Shown one piece after another: positions 53,932 to 62,153 of a stretch of 64,000 nt of DNA. Under the pieces are notes generated by a model, which saw only the letters and a program-made list of their open reading frames with translations, had not been told where the DNA came from and searched no databases. The position numbers and the translations under genes were made by a program. This stretch comes from Bacteroidota bacterium (lineage in GTDB: Bacteria; Bacteroidota; Bacteroidia; Bacteroidales; Prolixibacteraceae): NCBI GenBank assembly GCA_023251435.1, contig JAHEYU010000005.1:90588-154587 (forward strand). The letters run 5' to 3'. Numbering within the stretch: the stretch's first letter is position 1; every line of letters begins with the position of its first letter.

Positions 53932-55662
53932 ATGAGCAAGATCAATATTTTCATCCTTCTTCTTTTAATGACCTTGCAGATGGGAAGCTGTGCGAAGGAG
54001 GCCAATTTGCCATCCGGAAAAATACCTGAAATTCAGGCGCCGGTTGATGGCATCCGCATTGGCTGGAACTTCCGGAGTTTAACAAGAATTGCACCTTTGG
54101 ATGGACGCATAGGATATTTTGGCTATGCCCGGATGACGCAATTGTTCGATGGCCGTTTGGCCAGTGTTTACGAAACATCAGCCGGAAACATCGAATTGGT
54201 ATTTAGTTCCGATTTGGGTGAAAGTTGGGGCAATAAGCAGGTTCTGTTTGAAACGACGAACAACATTCCACCGTTTGTTCCTGAAATAGTTGAATTGAGC
54301 GACCATTCCATTTTGGTGGCCTGCAATCCGCGCCCCCGCGAGCCGTTTACTGACGATCGTAATTTTGGCATTAAAGTCAGGAAAAGTACCGATGGTGGCA
54401 ACACCTGGGAAAAAGAACAATTGATTTATCAGGCGCAATCGACTTTCGATAATGGTTGCTGGGAACCCTCCATGGTTCAACTACCCGGTGGTGAGGTGCA
54501 ATTGTTTTTCGCCAACGAAGGAATTTACACCACTTCCGGCGAACAAAATATTTCCATGTTGCGATCAACCGATTTTGGAACAAGCTGGACAACCGAACCT
54601 GTGATTGTTGGCTTCAGAAAAGATCGTAGGGACGGAATGCCGGTGCCTCTTTTACTGAAAGACAAAGGAGAGTTGCTGATTGCCGTGGAGGACAACAAAA
54701 CCGATCAGTTTAAACCAACCATTTATAGGGAGAAATTGACGGATAACTGGGCCGACGGAACAATTATGGCAACCGATCCGCGCCGCGAATATGCCCCAAT
54801 GACTGATCCACTGGCCGATAATGTCTATGCCGGAGCGCCTTACCTCGAACAACTTGAAAGCGGTGAAGTTATCTTGTCCTATCAAACCAACCTACAAAGA
54901 GACATTTTGTGGGACAAGTCGTCGATGGCTGTCGAAATTGGCGATGAAACCGGACGCAACTTCAGCCGGCGATCCATTCCTTTTAAAGTGCCATTGTCGA
55001 AACATGGCCTCTGGAATTCGCTTAGTGTAATCGACGGAAATACTCCTGTGGCAATTACCTCTACCAATGCCTATTCATCAACCTCGACTGAAGTTTGGAT
55101 GATGAAAGGCCTGGTGATTCCGGAGTTTCAAATTCCAATCGGAACTTCCATTCCTGATGGTTCGCTGAATGATGCCTGCTGGCAGGGAAAATGGCCGTAT
55201 TTTATTGGGCAAACAAGTACTAAACAACTTTTTTCCAACGTTTGTAAAGACACAGAAAATCTGTATGTTGCCGTAAAAATTGATGGATTAACGTCTGTCG
55301 GTCTGAATAAAGCAGAGGATGAATTTTCTTTTTTGCTAGATACCGAAAGGAAGGGCTATCAGGCTCCTCACACCGGTATTTTTGCGTTCAGGATAAAATC
55401 GGATGGATTGGTAACTGTTCAGCAAGGACAAAACGGACTGTGGATACCGGATCAATCGGGAACGAAAATTAAAGTCGGACAAAGCCTGAACGGGAGTATC
55501 CATGCAGTTGAACTGGCAATTCCATTATCACTTTTTCCTGAAAATTTTGGGAAGAATAAAACAGTCGGGATAAATTTTGTCCTTCAAACAACAGAAGCCG
55601 AATGTATTAATTCGACAGATGAGGATAAACCTTTTACCTGGATCAGAGCATTTTTACCGTAG
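53932..55662 (+). CDS. Sialidase-fold (BNR/Asp-box) lipoprotein with C-terminal CBM9-like domain
   Basis: This 576-residue lipoprotein (lipobox MGSC) has an N-terminal six-bladed propeller with three Asp-boxes (SSDLGESW, STDGGNTW and STDFGTSW) as in sialidases. A C-terminal domain (about 400-576) begins PIGTSIPDGSLNDACWQGKW and looks like a CBM9-type carbohydrate-binding domain. The propeller could be a GH33-like sialidase or another sialidase-fold glycosidase such as GH93 exo-arabinanase. I could not confirm the Arg triad of true sialidases. With two or three GH43 neighbours, an arabinan-type role is an alternative. The gene follows GH43 by 15 bp. Confidence 0.75.
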   Translation: MSKINIFILLLLMTLQMGSCAKEANLPSGKIPEIQAPVDGIRIGWNFRSLTRIAPLDGRIGYFGYARMTQLFDGRLASVYETSAGNIELVFSSDLGESWGNKQVLFETTNNIPPFVPEIVELSDHSILVACNPRPREPFTDDRNFGIKVRKSTDGGNTWEKEQLIYQAQSTFDNGCWEPSMVQLPGGEVQLFFANEGIYTTSGEQNISMLRSTDFGTSWTTEPVIVGFRKDRRDGMPVPLLLKDKGELLIAVEDNKTDQFKPTIYREKLTDNWADGTIMATDPRREYAPMTDPLADNVYAGAPYLEQLESGEVILSYQTNLQRDILWDKSSMAVEIGDETGRNFSRRSIPFKVPLSKHGLWNSLSVIDGNTPVAITSTNAYSSTSTEVWMMKGLVIPEFQIPIGTSIPDGSLNDACWQGKWPYFIGQTSTKQLFSNVCKDTENLYVAVKIDGLTSVGLNKAEDEFSFLLDTERKGYQAPHTGIFAFRIKSDGLVTVQQGQNGLWIPDQSGTKIKVGQSLNGSIHAVELAIPLSLFPENFGKNKTVGINFVLQTTEAECINSTDEDKPFTWIRAFLP

Positions 55663-55695
55663 ATAAATCAAATTCTAACCAAATAAATTCAAATC

Positions 55696-56775
55696 ATGAA
55701 GAAGAACATCATTTTATTAGCAATTGGCGGCTTATTCCTGATGGCAGCCTGCCAGCAGAAACCGAAAGAAGTTAAAGAAGTTGTTTCAACACGTTGGAAC
55801 GAAACACAAGCACAAGAATGGAGTACCGAAAACGGATGGTTGCGCGGAAGCAATTTTAATCCGAGTACTGCCATCAACCAGTTGGAAACATGGCAGGCCG
55901 AATCGTTCGACACGGCAAGTATTAACCGCGAACTGGGCTGGGCCGCAGGAATCGGGATGAACGCCATGCGTGTTTACCTTCACCATGTGGCATGGAATGT
56001 TGACAAAGAAGGCTTCAAAGGACGTATGAGCACTTATCTTGACATTGCAGAAAAGCATGGTATCAAAACCATTTTCGTGTTTTTCGACGACTGCTGGAAT
56101 CCAACTTATCAGGCGGGCACACAACCCGCTCCGAAACCGGGAGTTCACAATTCTGGCTGGGTGCGCGATCCGGGCGATTTGATTTTCGCTGATACTACAT
56201 TGATTACAACGCTGGAAGCCTATGTGAAAGATGTGCTGACTTCTTTCAAAGACGACAAGCGCATTGCCATCTGGGACTTGTACAACGAACCGGGAAATTC
56301 AGGCTATGGAAACAAATCGATGCCATTGTTGAAAAAAGTATTTGAATGGGGCTGGGAAATTCGTCCGTCGCAACCAATGTCGGTAGGAGTTTGGAATTTA
56401 AGTTTATCCGATCTCAACAAATTTCAGGTAGAAAATTCTGACATCATTACCTACCACAATTACGAAGGTCCGGAAAAACATCAGGCTGCCATCGATACAC
56501 TTAAACGATACAACCGCCCGCTGGTTTGTACCGAATACATGGCGCGCCGCAACAACAGCTTGTTTACCAACATCATGCCCATCCTGAAAGAGCAAAACAT
56601 TGGCGCCATCAACTGGGGATTGGTTTCAGGAAAATCGAATACCAAATATGCATGGGACGAACCGATTGCTGACGGATCGGAGCCACCACTTTGGTTTCAC
56701 GAAATTTTTCATCCGGACGGAACTCCATACAAACAGGAAGAAGTGGATATGATCAAAAGTTTGACAGGGAAGTAG
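55696..56775 (+). CDS. Clan-A glycoside hydrolase (GH5-like), lipoprotein
   Basis: This 359-residue lipoprotein (lipobox MAAC) folds as a TIM barrel. Candidate catalytic residues are Glu198 in WDLYNEPGNSG (acid/base, Asn-Glu-Pro motif) and Glu280 in VCTEYMARRN (nucleophile), as in clan A. RVYLHHVAWNVD carries the conserved Arg region. Close relatives are often annotated as xylanase- or cellulase-like, but I cannot fix the substrate. It is the last enzyme gene of the locus and is followed by a terminator-like hairpin. Confidence 0.85.
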   Translation: MKKNIILLAIGGLFLMAACQQKPKEVKEVVSTRWNETQAQEWSTENGWLRGSNFNPSTAINQLETWQAESFDTASINRELGWAAGIGMNAMRVYLHHVAWNVDKEGFKGRMSTYLDIAEKHGIKTIFVFFDDCWNPTYQAGTQPAPKPGVHNSGWVRDPGDLIFADTTLITTLEAYVKDVLTSFKDDKRIAIWDLYNEPGNSGYGNKSMPLLKKVFEWGWEIRPSQPMSVGVWNLSLSDLNKFQVENSDIITYHNYEGPEKHQAAIDTLKRYNRPLVCTEYMARRNNSLFTNIMPILKEQNIGAINWGLVSGKSNTKYAWDEPIADGSEPPLWFHEIFHPDGTPYKQEEVDMIKSLTGK

Positions 56776-56787
56776 GAGCGATAACAA

Positions 56788-56819
56788 AAGGAGAAGAAGA
56801 TCTAAACCTACTTCTCCTT
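56788..56819 (+). terminator. Terminator-like hairpin at the end of the polysaccharide locus
   Basis: AAGGAGAAG (56788-56796) pairs with CTTCTCCTT (56811-56819) across a 14-nt loop, 13 nt after the stop of the GH5-like gene. The following CGTTTCTG is only weakly T-rich. Confidence 0.7.
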
Positions 56820-57108
56820 CGTTTCTGTAACACAAATGATTTTATTGCAATTTACTCCGCAAATTAATAGCGAGGATTCTGTTCTATGAAATTGGAATGA
56901 AAAAATGTCGCATCAGTTTTTCATTTACCACTAATACCCTTTTTTTAATGGTGACTCTCGTCATCTACAAACATTTTCGATGTTCGCAGCTAAATCCCCT
57001 TCAGGCAAAAACGGTAATAAAGCAGAAAGTACCTTCGGAAAACAGCAGTTTTAAATCAGTTTGATACCTTTGGGACTTTTAAATGAAAATCAGTTTAAGT
57101 AGATATTT
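56820..57108. other. Spacer between the polysaccharide locus and the maturase gene
   Basis: The 56776-57108 gap holds the hairpin above and, at its right end, the -7-like box for the maturase gene. No credible small gene or RNA was seen in between. Confidence 0.5.
57065..57072 (+). promoter_or_regulatory. -7 box upstream of the maturase gene
   Basis: TACCTTTG matches TAnnTTTG, 36 nt before the ATG at 57109. No TTTG -33 at the usual spacing. It indicates that the maturase has its own promoter. Confidence 0.45.
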
Positions 57109-58311
57109 ATGGCCATTAAGCATCGTCCATTATCATCTGTTTTAATAAAACCAACTGGTCCGGATTGTAATCTGGATTGTTCGTATTGTTTTTACCTCGA
57201 GAAATCAGCTTTGTTTCATCAGACTCCTGTACACCGCATGAGTCCGGAGGTTCAGGAAGAACTGATAAGGCAGGTGATGCAACAGTCGGGCGAAAACGTG
57301 TCGCTGGGCTGGCAGGGAGGTGAACCAACCCTGATGGGATTGGATTTTTACAAACGCGCCATCGAACTGGAAAAAAAATACGGGCACAATCAAATGGTTG
57401 GTAATGGCTTACAGACCAATGGTATTTTGATTGATAAAAACTGGGCTTCGTTCCTGAAAGAATACGACTGGCTGGTTGGTATTTCGCTTGATGGGCCGAA
57501 ACACATCCACGACCGGTATCGGTTCGACAAAGGGCAAAAAGGTACGCATCAGCGGGTAGAAGAAAATGCAATTATGCTTCAGCAGGAAGGGGTTGCAGCC
57601 AATGCCATGTGTGTGCTTACTTCCTATTCCGTTCAGTTTCCCGACGAATTGTATGCCTATTATAAAAGCTTGGGCTACACATTTATGCAGTTTATTCCGA
57701 TTGTTGAAACCGATAAAAATGATCCGTCAAAAGCAGCGCCTTTTTCCGTTTCAGCGGTCGATTACGGCAATTTCCTGATCAGGATATTCGATTTATGGCG
57801 GGCCGACTTTGTAAATGGAGTTCCGACCACTTCTGTCAGGCATTTCGAATCGGTTTTTCATAGCTATGTTGGAATGGAAGCGCCTGAATGCACCATGATG
57901 AAAGAGTGCGGACCGTATGTGGTGGTAGAGCACAACGGCAATGTTTACAGCTGCGACTTTTTTGTGGAACCGAAATGGAAACTGGGCAATATTATGCACG
58001 ACCGCATCATCAACATGCTGAATTCGAAGACCCAACAGACTTTTGGGGCTGCCAAGGCCGTTTTGCCGCGCGAATGCCGAACCTGTCTCTGGTTACGAAA
58101 TTGCTATGGCGGATGCACCAAAGACCGCATCAAAGATCCGGAAGATCAGCGCAAACCGAGGTTTTGTACCACCACAAAAATGTTTCTGAAACATGCCGAT
58201 CCGACTCTGAAGATGATGGCTGAACATTGGAAAGAGCAGCAGGCCATTCAGTACGAAAAACAACGTTCGGGAGGTGTTTATAATGCTTTCGACGATTTCA
58301 TGAAAAGGTAA
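57109..58311 (+). CDS. Anaerobic sulfatase-maturating enzyme homologue (radical SAM/SPASM)
   Basis: The 400-residue radical SAM enzyme has its [4Fe-4S] SAM-binding motif CNLDCSYC at Cys20, Cys24 and Cys27, followed by GWQGGEPTLMG. A C-terminal SPASM region has clustered Cys (PECTMMKECGPY, GNVYSCDFFVEP, RECRTCLWLRNCYGGCTKDR). This is the anSME layout, which converts Cys or Ser in sulfatases to formylglycine without oxygen. It follows the polysaccharide locus but has its own promoter-like box. No formylglycine-dependent sulfatase gene is present in the window; its client may lie elsewhere. Other SPASM maturases look similar, so exact substrate is inferred. Confidence 0.88.
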   Translation: MAIKHRPLSSVLIKPTGPDCNLDCSYCFYLEKSALFHQTPVHRMSPEVQEELIRQVMQQSGENVSLGWQGGEPTLMGLDFYKRAIELEKKYGHNQMVGNGLQTNGILIDKNWASFLKEYDWLVGISLDGPKHIHDRYRFDKGQKGTHQRVEENAIMLQQEGVAANAMCVLTSYSVQFPDELYAYYKSLGYTFMQFIPIVETDKNDPSKAAPFSVSAVDYGNFLIRIFDLWRADFVNGVPTTSVRHFESVFHSYVGMEAPECTMMKECGPYVVVEHNGNVYSCDFFVEPKWKLGNIMHDRIINMLNSKTQQTFGAAKAVLPRECRTCLWLRNCYGGCTKDRIKDPEDQRKPRFCTTTKMFLKHADPTLKMMAEHWKEQQAIQYEKQRSGGVYNAFDDFMKR

Positions 58312-58334
58312 TCGAATAAAAAAACTCAAATACC

Positions 58335-59255
58335 ATGGTTGTACGTAGTTTAATTTTGTCTCTGTCAGTAATGTTATTTTCGTGTTCCTCCAATCAGGCA
58401 GACAAATCGAAAGCCCAAAAGGTTAGTACTGTCGCTACAGAAAATGATGCAACCAATGAATCTATCACAAAGGGTACGATGATCTATTTTGAGGGTGGAA
58501 GTTTTATGATGGGATCGGATAATGGGACTCCACAAGAACAACCAGTCCATCAGGTAGAAGTTAAATCATTCAAAATTGATAAATATCCGGTTACTGTTGG
58601 CGAGTTTCGTCGGTTTATTGACGCTACAAAGTTCCAAACCGATGCCGACAGATTTGGCGATTCCGGAGTTTTTGATTTCAAAACTTCAGGCTGGACATTG
58701 GTTCCGGGGGCAAACTGGCAATATCCGATGGGCAGGAATGAACCAAAGGCCGGAGATAATTACCCGGTAACGCATGTCAGCTGGAATGATGCTAATGCCT
58801 ATGCTGCCTGGGCAGGAAAAAGGCTTCCGACTGAAGCAGAATGGGAATATGCAGCCCACTGTGGTGGAAAAAGCAATTCGAAGTTTAGCTGGGGAAATGA
58901 ATTGATTCAAAACGGGAAATACATGGCCAATGTTTGGCAGGGAGAAGATCTTAAAGTAAAACAGGGAGCCGATGGTTTTGCGCTAACCTCTCCTGTTGGA
59001 TCGTTTCCTGAAACTTCATGCGGATTGACCGATATGGGCGGAAATGTGTGGAACTGGTGCTCCGATGTATATACAATGTACCCCGGTAATAATGCACCTT
59101 TTCATTCTAATCCTGAAGCAAAAGTTATTCGGGGTGGTTCATTCTTTTTCGACCAGAACGGCGAAAACAGCTACTCAACTTCCGGCAGAGCCTCCAATAC
59201 GCAGGAAACATCTTTGTTTAATACCGGTTTCAGGTGTGCAGAGAATTCAGAATAG
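58335..59255 (+). CDS. SUMF1/FGE-domain lipoprotein lacking the catalytic cysteines
   Basis: This 306-residue lipoprotein (lipobox LFSC) has a formylglycine-generating-enzyme-type fold (about 45-306): GGSFMMGSDNGTPQEQPVHQ, PVTHVSWNDANAYAAWAGKR, LPTEAEWEYAAHCGG, DMGGNVWNWCSDVY and the closing NTGFRCAENSE. In true FGE a Cys pair sits after KGGSY; here the stretch is RGGSFFFDQNGENSYS with no Cys. Thus it is unlikely to make formylglycine. SUMF1-domain proteins also have unrelated roles in Bacteroidota. It lies 23 bp after the maturase gene, an intriguing but possibly incidental pairing. Confidence 0.85.
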   Translation: MVVRSLILSLSVMLFSCSSNQADKSKAQKVSTVATENDATNESITKGTMIYFEGGSFMMGSDNGTPQEQPVHQVEVKSFKIDKYPVTVGEFRRFIDATKFQTDADRFGDSGVFDFKTSGWTLVPGANWQYPMGRNEPKAGDNYPVTHVSWNDANAYAAWAGKRLPTEAEWEYAAHCGGKSNSKFSWGNELIQNGKYMANVWQGEDLKVKQGADGFALTSPVGSFPETSCGLTDMGGNVWNWCSDVYTMYPGNNAPFHSNPEAKVIRGGSFFFDQNGENSYSTSGRASNTQETSLFNTGFRCAENSE

Positions 59256-59277
59256 CTTATTTCTACAATAATAAATT

Positions 59278-60127
59278 ATGATTCAATATCCTATAGTTTA
59301 GGAATCTTCTGAAAGGCTTGATTTTATCTCAGTCGGAAATTGCCGATCAAAACGATAATCTTTCTTGTGCTTAAGTTCAAGAGTTCAATACAGCGTGAGT
59401 TGGATCGCTTTTACAAAGAAGTGATCCAAAGCGACTTCAACATCAGGGCGGTAAACAAAGGCGTCTTCACTCAGGAAAGGGCAAAATTAAACCCATGGGC
59501 TTTTAAGCGACTGAACGAGGTTGTTGTCAACTCCTTTTTCAATGGGGCAGAATACTATGTGTGGCATAACATACGATTACTTGCCGTTGATGGAACCCGC
59601 CTTTTTTTACCAAATCATCCCACTGTTGCAGAAGAGTTTGGTGTTCATCAGTTTGGACCAAAGGCCTATAGCCCGCGCTCTCTGGCTATGGGCTTGTTGT
59701 TGTACGATGTTTTAAATCTGGAAACCCTCGATTCGCAAATAGCACCGTACGCATCAAGCGAGCGGGATTTGTAGATGCAACATTTGGATCAGGTAAAACC
59801 AGGAGATTTATTGTTGCTCGACCGGGGATATCCCAGTTTCTGGTTACTATTTCTGATGAAAGCAAAGGGCATCGATTTTTGTGTCCGTCTGAAAGAAGAC
59901 TGGTGGCTAAAAGTGAAAGGCATCACCGAAAGTTCTGAAAAAGAAAGGATTGTTACCTTCACTTTACCAAAGAAAGACAGAGCCAAGCTCAAGGATTTTC
60001 CCAATATGCTGGATACTGAAATAACCTGTGGGTTGATAAAAGTCGAACTTGAAAATGGTGAAAAAGAGGTGCTTTGCACATCCCTGACAGATAGCAAAAC
60101 ATACCTATACGAAGAATTTGAACAACA
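59278..60127 (+). pseudogene. Decayed IS4-type transposase
   Basis: The conceptual protein matches IS4-like transposases but is broken several times. The first ~15 codons (from ATG at 59278) meet a TAG at 59299, then ESSERLDF is followed by a one-base shift into LSRKLPIKTIIFLVLK. A further in-frame TAG at 59772 splits the middle, and the frame ends at 60134. Catalytic Asp residues are seen in LLAVDGTRLFLP and LLLLDRGYPSFW. The expected C-terminal Tyr-Arg-Glu region with the third catalytic residue is missing because the sequence switches to a group II intron near 60125. It cannot encode an active enzyme. Inverted-repeat ends were not recognised. Confidence 0.85.
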
Positions 60128-60130
60128 GAT

Positions 60131-60406
60131 ATGAAGAAACTTCTACCACAAGTAGATGAATGGTATCGCAGACGCTTACGGATGGTCATCTGGAAACAAT
60201 GGAAACGGATACGAACCCGTTTGCGTAATCTGATCAAGCTTGGTGTTGCAAAATATAAAGCTTGGGATTATGCGAATACAAGAAAAGGCTACTGGCGCAC
60301 TGCCAATAGCCCAATCTTAAATACTTCTATCACCATCGAACGTTTAAAACAATCAGGTTACATCTTCTTTACGGATCATTATCGGAAAGTAAATGGCGTA
60401 AATTAA
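60131..60406 (+). pseudogene. C-terminal remnant of a group II intron reverse transcriptase/maturase
   Basis: This 91-residue fragment carries the maturase domain tail of group II intron-encoded proteins: VDEWYRRRLRMVIWKQWKRI, RTRLRNLIKLGVAKYKAWDY, ANTRKGYWRTANSPIL and the terminal FFTDHYRKV. The reverse transcriptase domain is absent, so the intron has lost its 5' part. The reading frame begins 4 bp before the transposase frame ends and differs from it. The intron's catalytic RNA domains V and VI follow directly. The residue pattern suggests a bacterial class C type intron, but this is inferred. Confidence 0.85.
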
Positions 60407-60408
60407 GG

Positions 60409-60484
60409 AACCGCCGTGTACCGAACGGTACGCACGGTGGTGTGGAAGGACGAAACGGGAAATAATCCCGTTTCTCCTATCCGA
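60409..60484 (+). ncRNA. Group II intron domains V and VI (3' end)
   Basis: Domain V is the hairpin ACCGCCGTGTACC-GAAC-GGTACGCACGGTGGT at 60410-60442. Domain VI follows with the stem GAAACGGGA/TCCCGTTTC (60452-60474) and flanking AGGA/TCCT. The intron probably ends near CCGAT (about 60484). It follows the maturase remnant in the normal order. Confidence 0.8.
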
Positions 60485-60606
60485 TTGTGCCAAAAAGAAA
60501 AAAATATAATTTTACAAGCTTATTTTTGGGAATTTTTTGATAGGAATAGGGCTCTATTAATTATAACAAATAAAAAAGTTTTGACCCATTTGTTGACCCA
60601 TTTTAA

Positions 60607-60642
60607 ACAAAAAACCCCTGCGAGCTTAGTGCTGCAAGGGTT
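60607..60642 (-). terminator. Minus-strand terminator next to the putative attachment site
   Basis: Read on the minus strand, AACCCTTGC pairs with GCAGGGGTT around AGC...GCT and is followed by a T-run (plus-strand A-run 60609-60614). It would terminate a minus-strand transcript such as a tRNA gene that once lay immediately to the right. Confidence 0.65.
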
Positions 60643-60650
60643 TCAATTTT

Positions 60651-60672
60651 GTAGTCCGTGACCCAGCTGGGA
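60651..60672 (-). other. Candidate attachment site: tRNA 3'-end-like segment
   Basis: On the minus strand the segment reads TCCCAGCTGGGTCACGGACTAC. CCCAG fits the 3' strand of a T-stem and CTGGGTC+A fits an acceptor stem plus discriminator. The homology stops just upstream in the T-loop (plus CTGGGAGACGAA instead of CTGGGATTCGAA). It is followed on its 3' side by a terminator and lies 171 bp before a tyrosine recombinase gene, as expected for an att site in a tRNA gene. Confidence 0.45.
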
Positions 60673-60842
60673 GACGAAATAATCGTTTGCATATTAGGCA
60701 AATATTCATGTTTTTCCTTATTAATAGGGGCTTACAGCCGATTCTTTATTTACTTTTTTCTCCTTATTTTAGATATTTTAGGAGTAATGTGGTATGAAAG
60801 TGGTATGAATGTTTTATCTTTGTTTCAACCAAAATTTAAGAC

Positions 60843-62153
60843 ATGGCTATCAACTTTTTTGTCAACAGGGATTCAATTTACGCATTATACCGCAAACAAA
60901 TAAATGGTCGCAGAATCAACCTTACCTATTTTCCGGGAATACAAATAAATGATGAATGGAATCCTGATCGTCAGCGATTCAATTCCAAAACAAAAGAGTT
61001 AGAGGATCTCAACAAAAAATTGATTGAAGTTGAAGTCGCATTCAATAAAGTACTTGATACTCATGATCCTTTCAAGCTCCAAAACGACAAGTTGGCTGGA
61101 CTTATCGAGGAAAATATTCAGAATAAACCAAAATACACTCCATTTTTTGACTACTGCGACATCTATTTTGAACATGCCAGCAAACGTTTCACCAGGAGAA
61201 GGTCTCAACAAATTTTAACGTCAATTAATAAAATCAGGGATTTCAGTCCAAACCTCACTTTTGAGCAGATCGATAAAAGATTTTATCGTGATTTCACCCA
61301 GTATCTCATGGATAAAAATTTATCCACCAATTACGTCGGATCAATCATTAAAAACCTGAAGCGTATTTTAAATTATGCAACCGAAAACGATGACAATAAA
61401 AACCTTGAATTCAAGAACTTCAAAAAGCCATCGGAAGATGTTTACAACATATACTTAAACGAAGAAGAAATTGAAAAGATATACAACCTTGCCATTGATG
61501 AAAAAATGGTCCGCGAGTTTCATAAGGAGAAGGAGCAATTCCTTTCACAAAGAAGTATAAGCCTCCAGATTAAGGCACTTGACCAGGCAAGAAAACTTTT
61601 TGTAATCGGATGCTGGACTGGACTCCGAGTTGAGAACTATCTGAATATTGATCCTGAAATCCATGTGGAACTTGATAAAGGTTTTATTCATGCGATTGCA
61701 AACAAAAACGGGCCAAAACTTCGCATTCCCATACACAAACTGGTTCGTCAAATTATAGAACGCGATGGATTTCCAAAATCCGTAACACAGCAAAGGCTCA
61801 ATGACCACATTAAAGTTTTGGGTGAAATGGCTGGTATTAAAGATATAATCATTTATTCCAGAACCGAAGGAAACAAAAGGATTGAGCATACCAGGAATAA
61901 ATACGAAATGATTACTACCCATACGGCCAGAAGAAGTTTTGCCAGCAATTTATTAAGCCGTGGCATTCCCAAGCAATTTATAATGGCGGTTACCGGCCAT
62001 AAGACAGAATCAAATTTCAACAAATACACCGCCGCTGTCCAAAAAGATATCATGACCGAGAAATTAGCCGACTATGATGTATGGGATGGTGAAGCCAAAA
62101 CAAAAAAGAAGGATAAAAAATCAAAAAAAATGAAAGAGGTTAAATTAAACTAA
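60843..62153 (+). CDS. Tyrosine recombinase / integrase of an integrative element
   Basis: The 436-residue site-specific recombinase has an N-terminal arm-binding-like region (DSIYALYRKQINGRRINLTY), a SAM-like core-binding domain (about 95-190) and a C-terminal catalytic domain. The catalytic set is visible: Arg in CWTGLRVENYLNI, Lys in HAIANKNGPKLRI, HxxR in HTARRSFASNLL, His in VTGHKTESNFNKY and the nucleophile Tyr in KYTAAVQK. It is of the Bacteroidota phage/conjugative-element type. It ends by overlapping 4 bp with the convergent repressor gene. The adjacent tRNA-like segment is its likely attachment site. Lys-rich C-terminus. Confidence 0.95.
   Translation: MAINFFVNRDSIYALYRKQINGRRINLTYFPGIQINDEWNPDRQRFNSKTKELEDLNKKLIEVEVAFNKVLDTHDPFKLQNDKLAGLIEENIQNKPKYTPFFDYCDIYFEHASKRFTRRRSQQILTSINKIRDFSPNLTFEQIDKRFYRDFTQYLMDKNLSTNYVGSIIKNLKRILNYATENDDNKNLEFKNFKKPSEDVYNIYLNEEEIEKIYNLAIDEKMVREFHKEKEQFLSQRSISLQIKALDQARKLFVIGCWTGLRVENYLNIDPEIHVELDKGFIHAIANKNGPKLRIPIHKLVRQIIERDGFPKSVTQQRLNDHIKVLGEMAGIKDIIIYSRTEGNKRIEHTRNKYEMITTHTARRSFASNLLSRGIPKQFIMAVTGHKTESNFNKYTAAVQKDIMTEKLADYDVWDGEAKTKKKDKKSKKMKEVKLN

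Larger units (their letters stand above)
60485..60842. other. Spacer with tandem repeat, terminator and attachment site
   Basis: From 60485 to 60842 there is no credible gene. It contains AT-rich DNA, a tandem pair TTGACCCATTTG/TTGACCCATTTT (60581-60604), a minus-strand terminator and a tRNA-3'-end-like segment (both listed). The last 170 bp hold only AT-rich leader DNA before the recombinase gene. Confidence 0.55.

Noticed and set aside
60416..60661. 81-residue open frame covering the intron end, the tandem repeat and the terminator.
   Set aside because: It overlaps group II intron domains V-VI, a terminator and the att candidate, so it is not a gene.
60658..60903. 81-residue open frame upstream of the recombinase.
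   Set aside because: It starts in the att segment and overlaps the real recombinase start in another frame; no family pattern.
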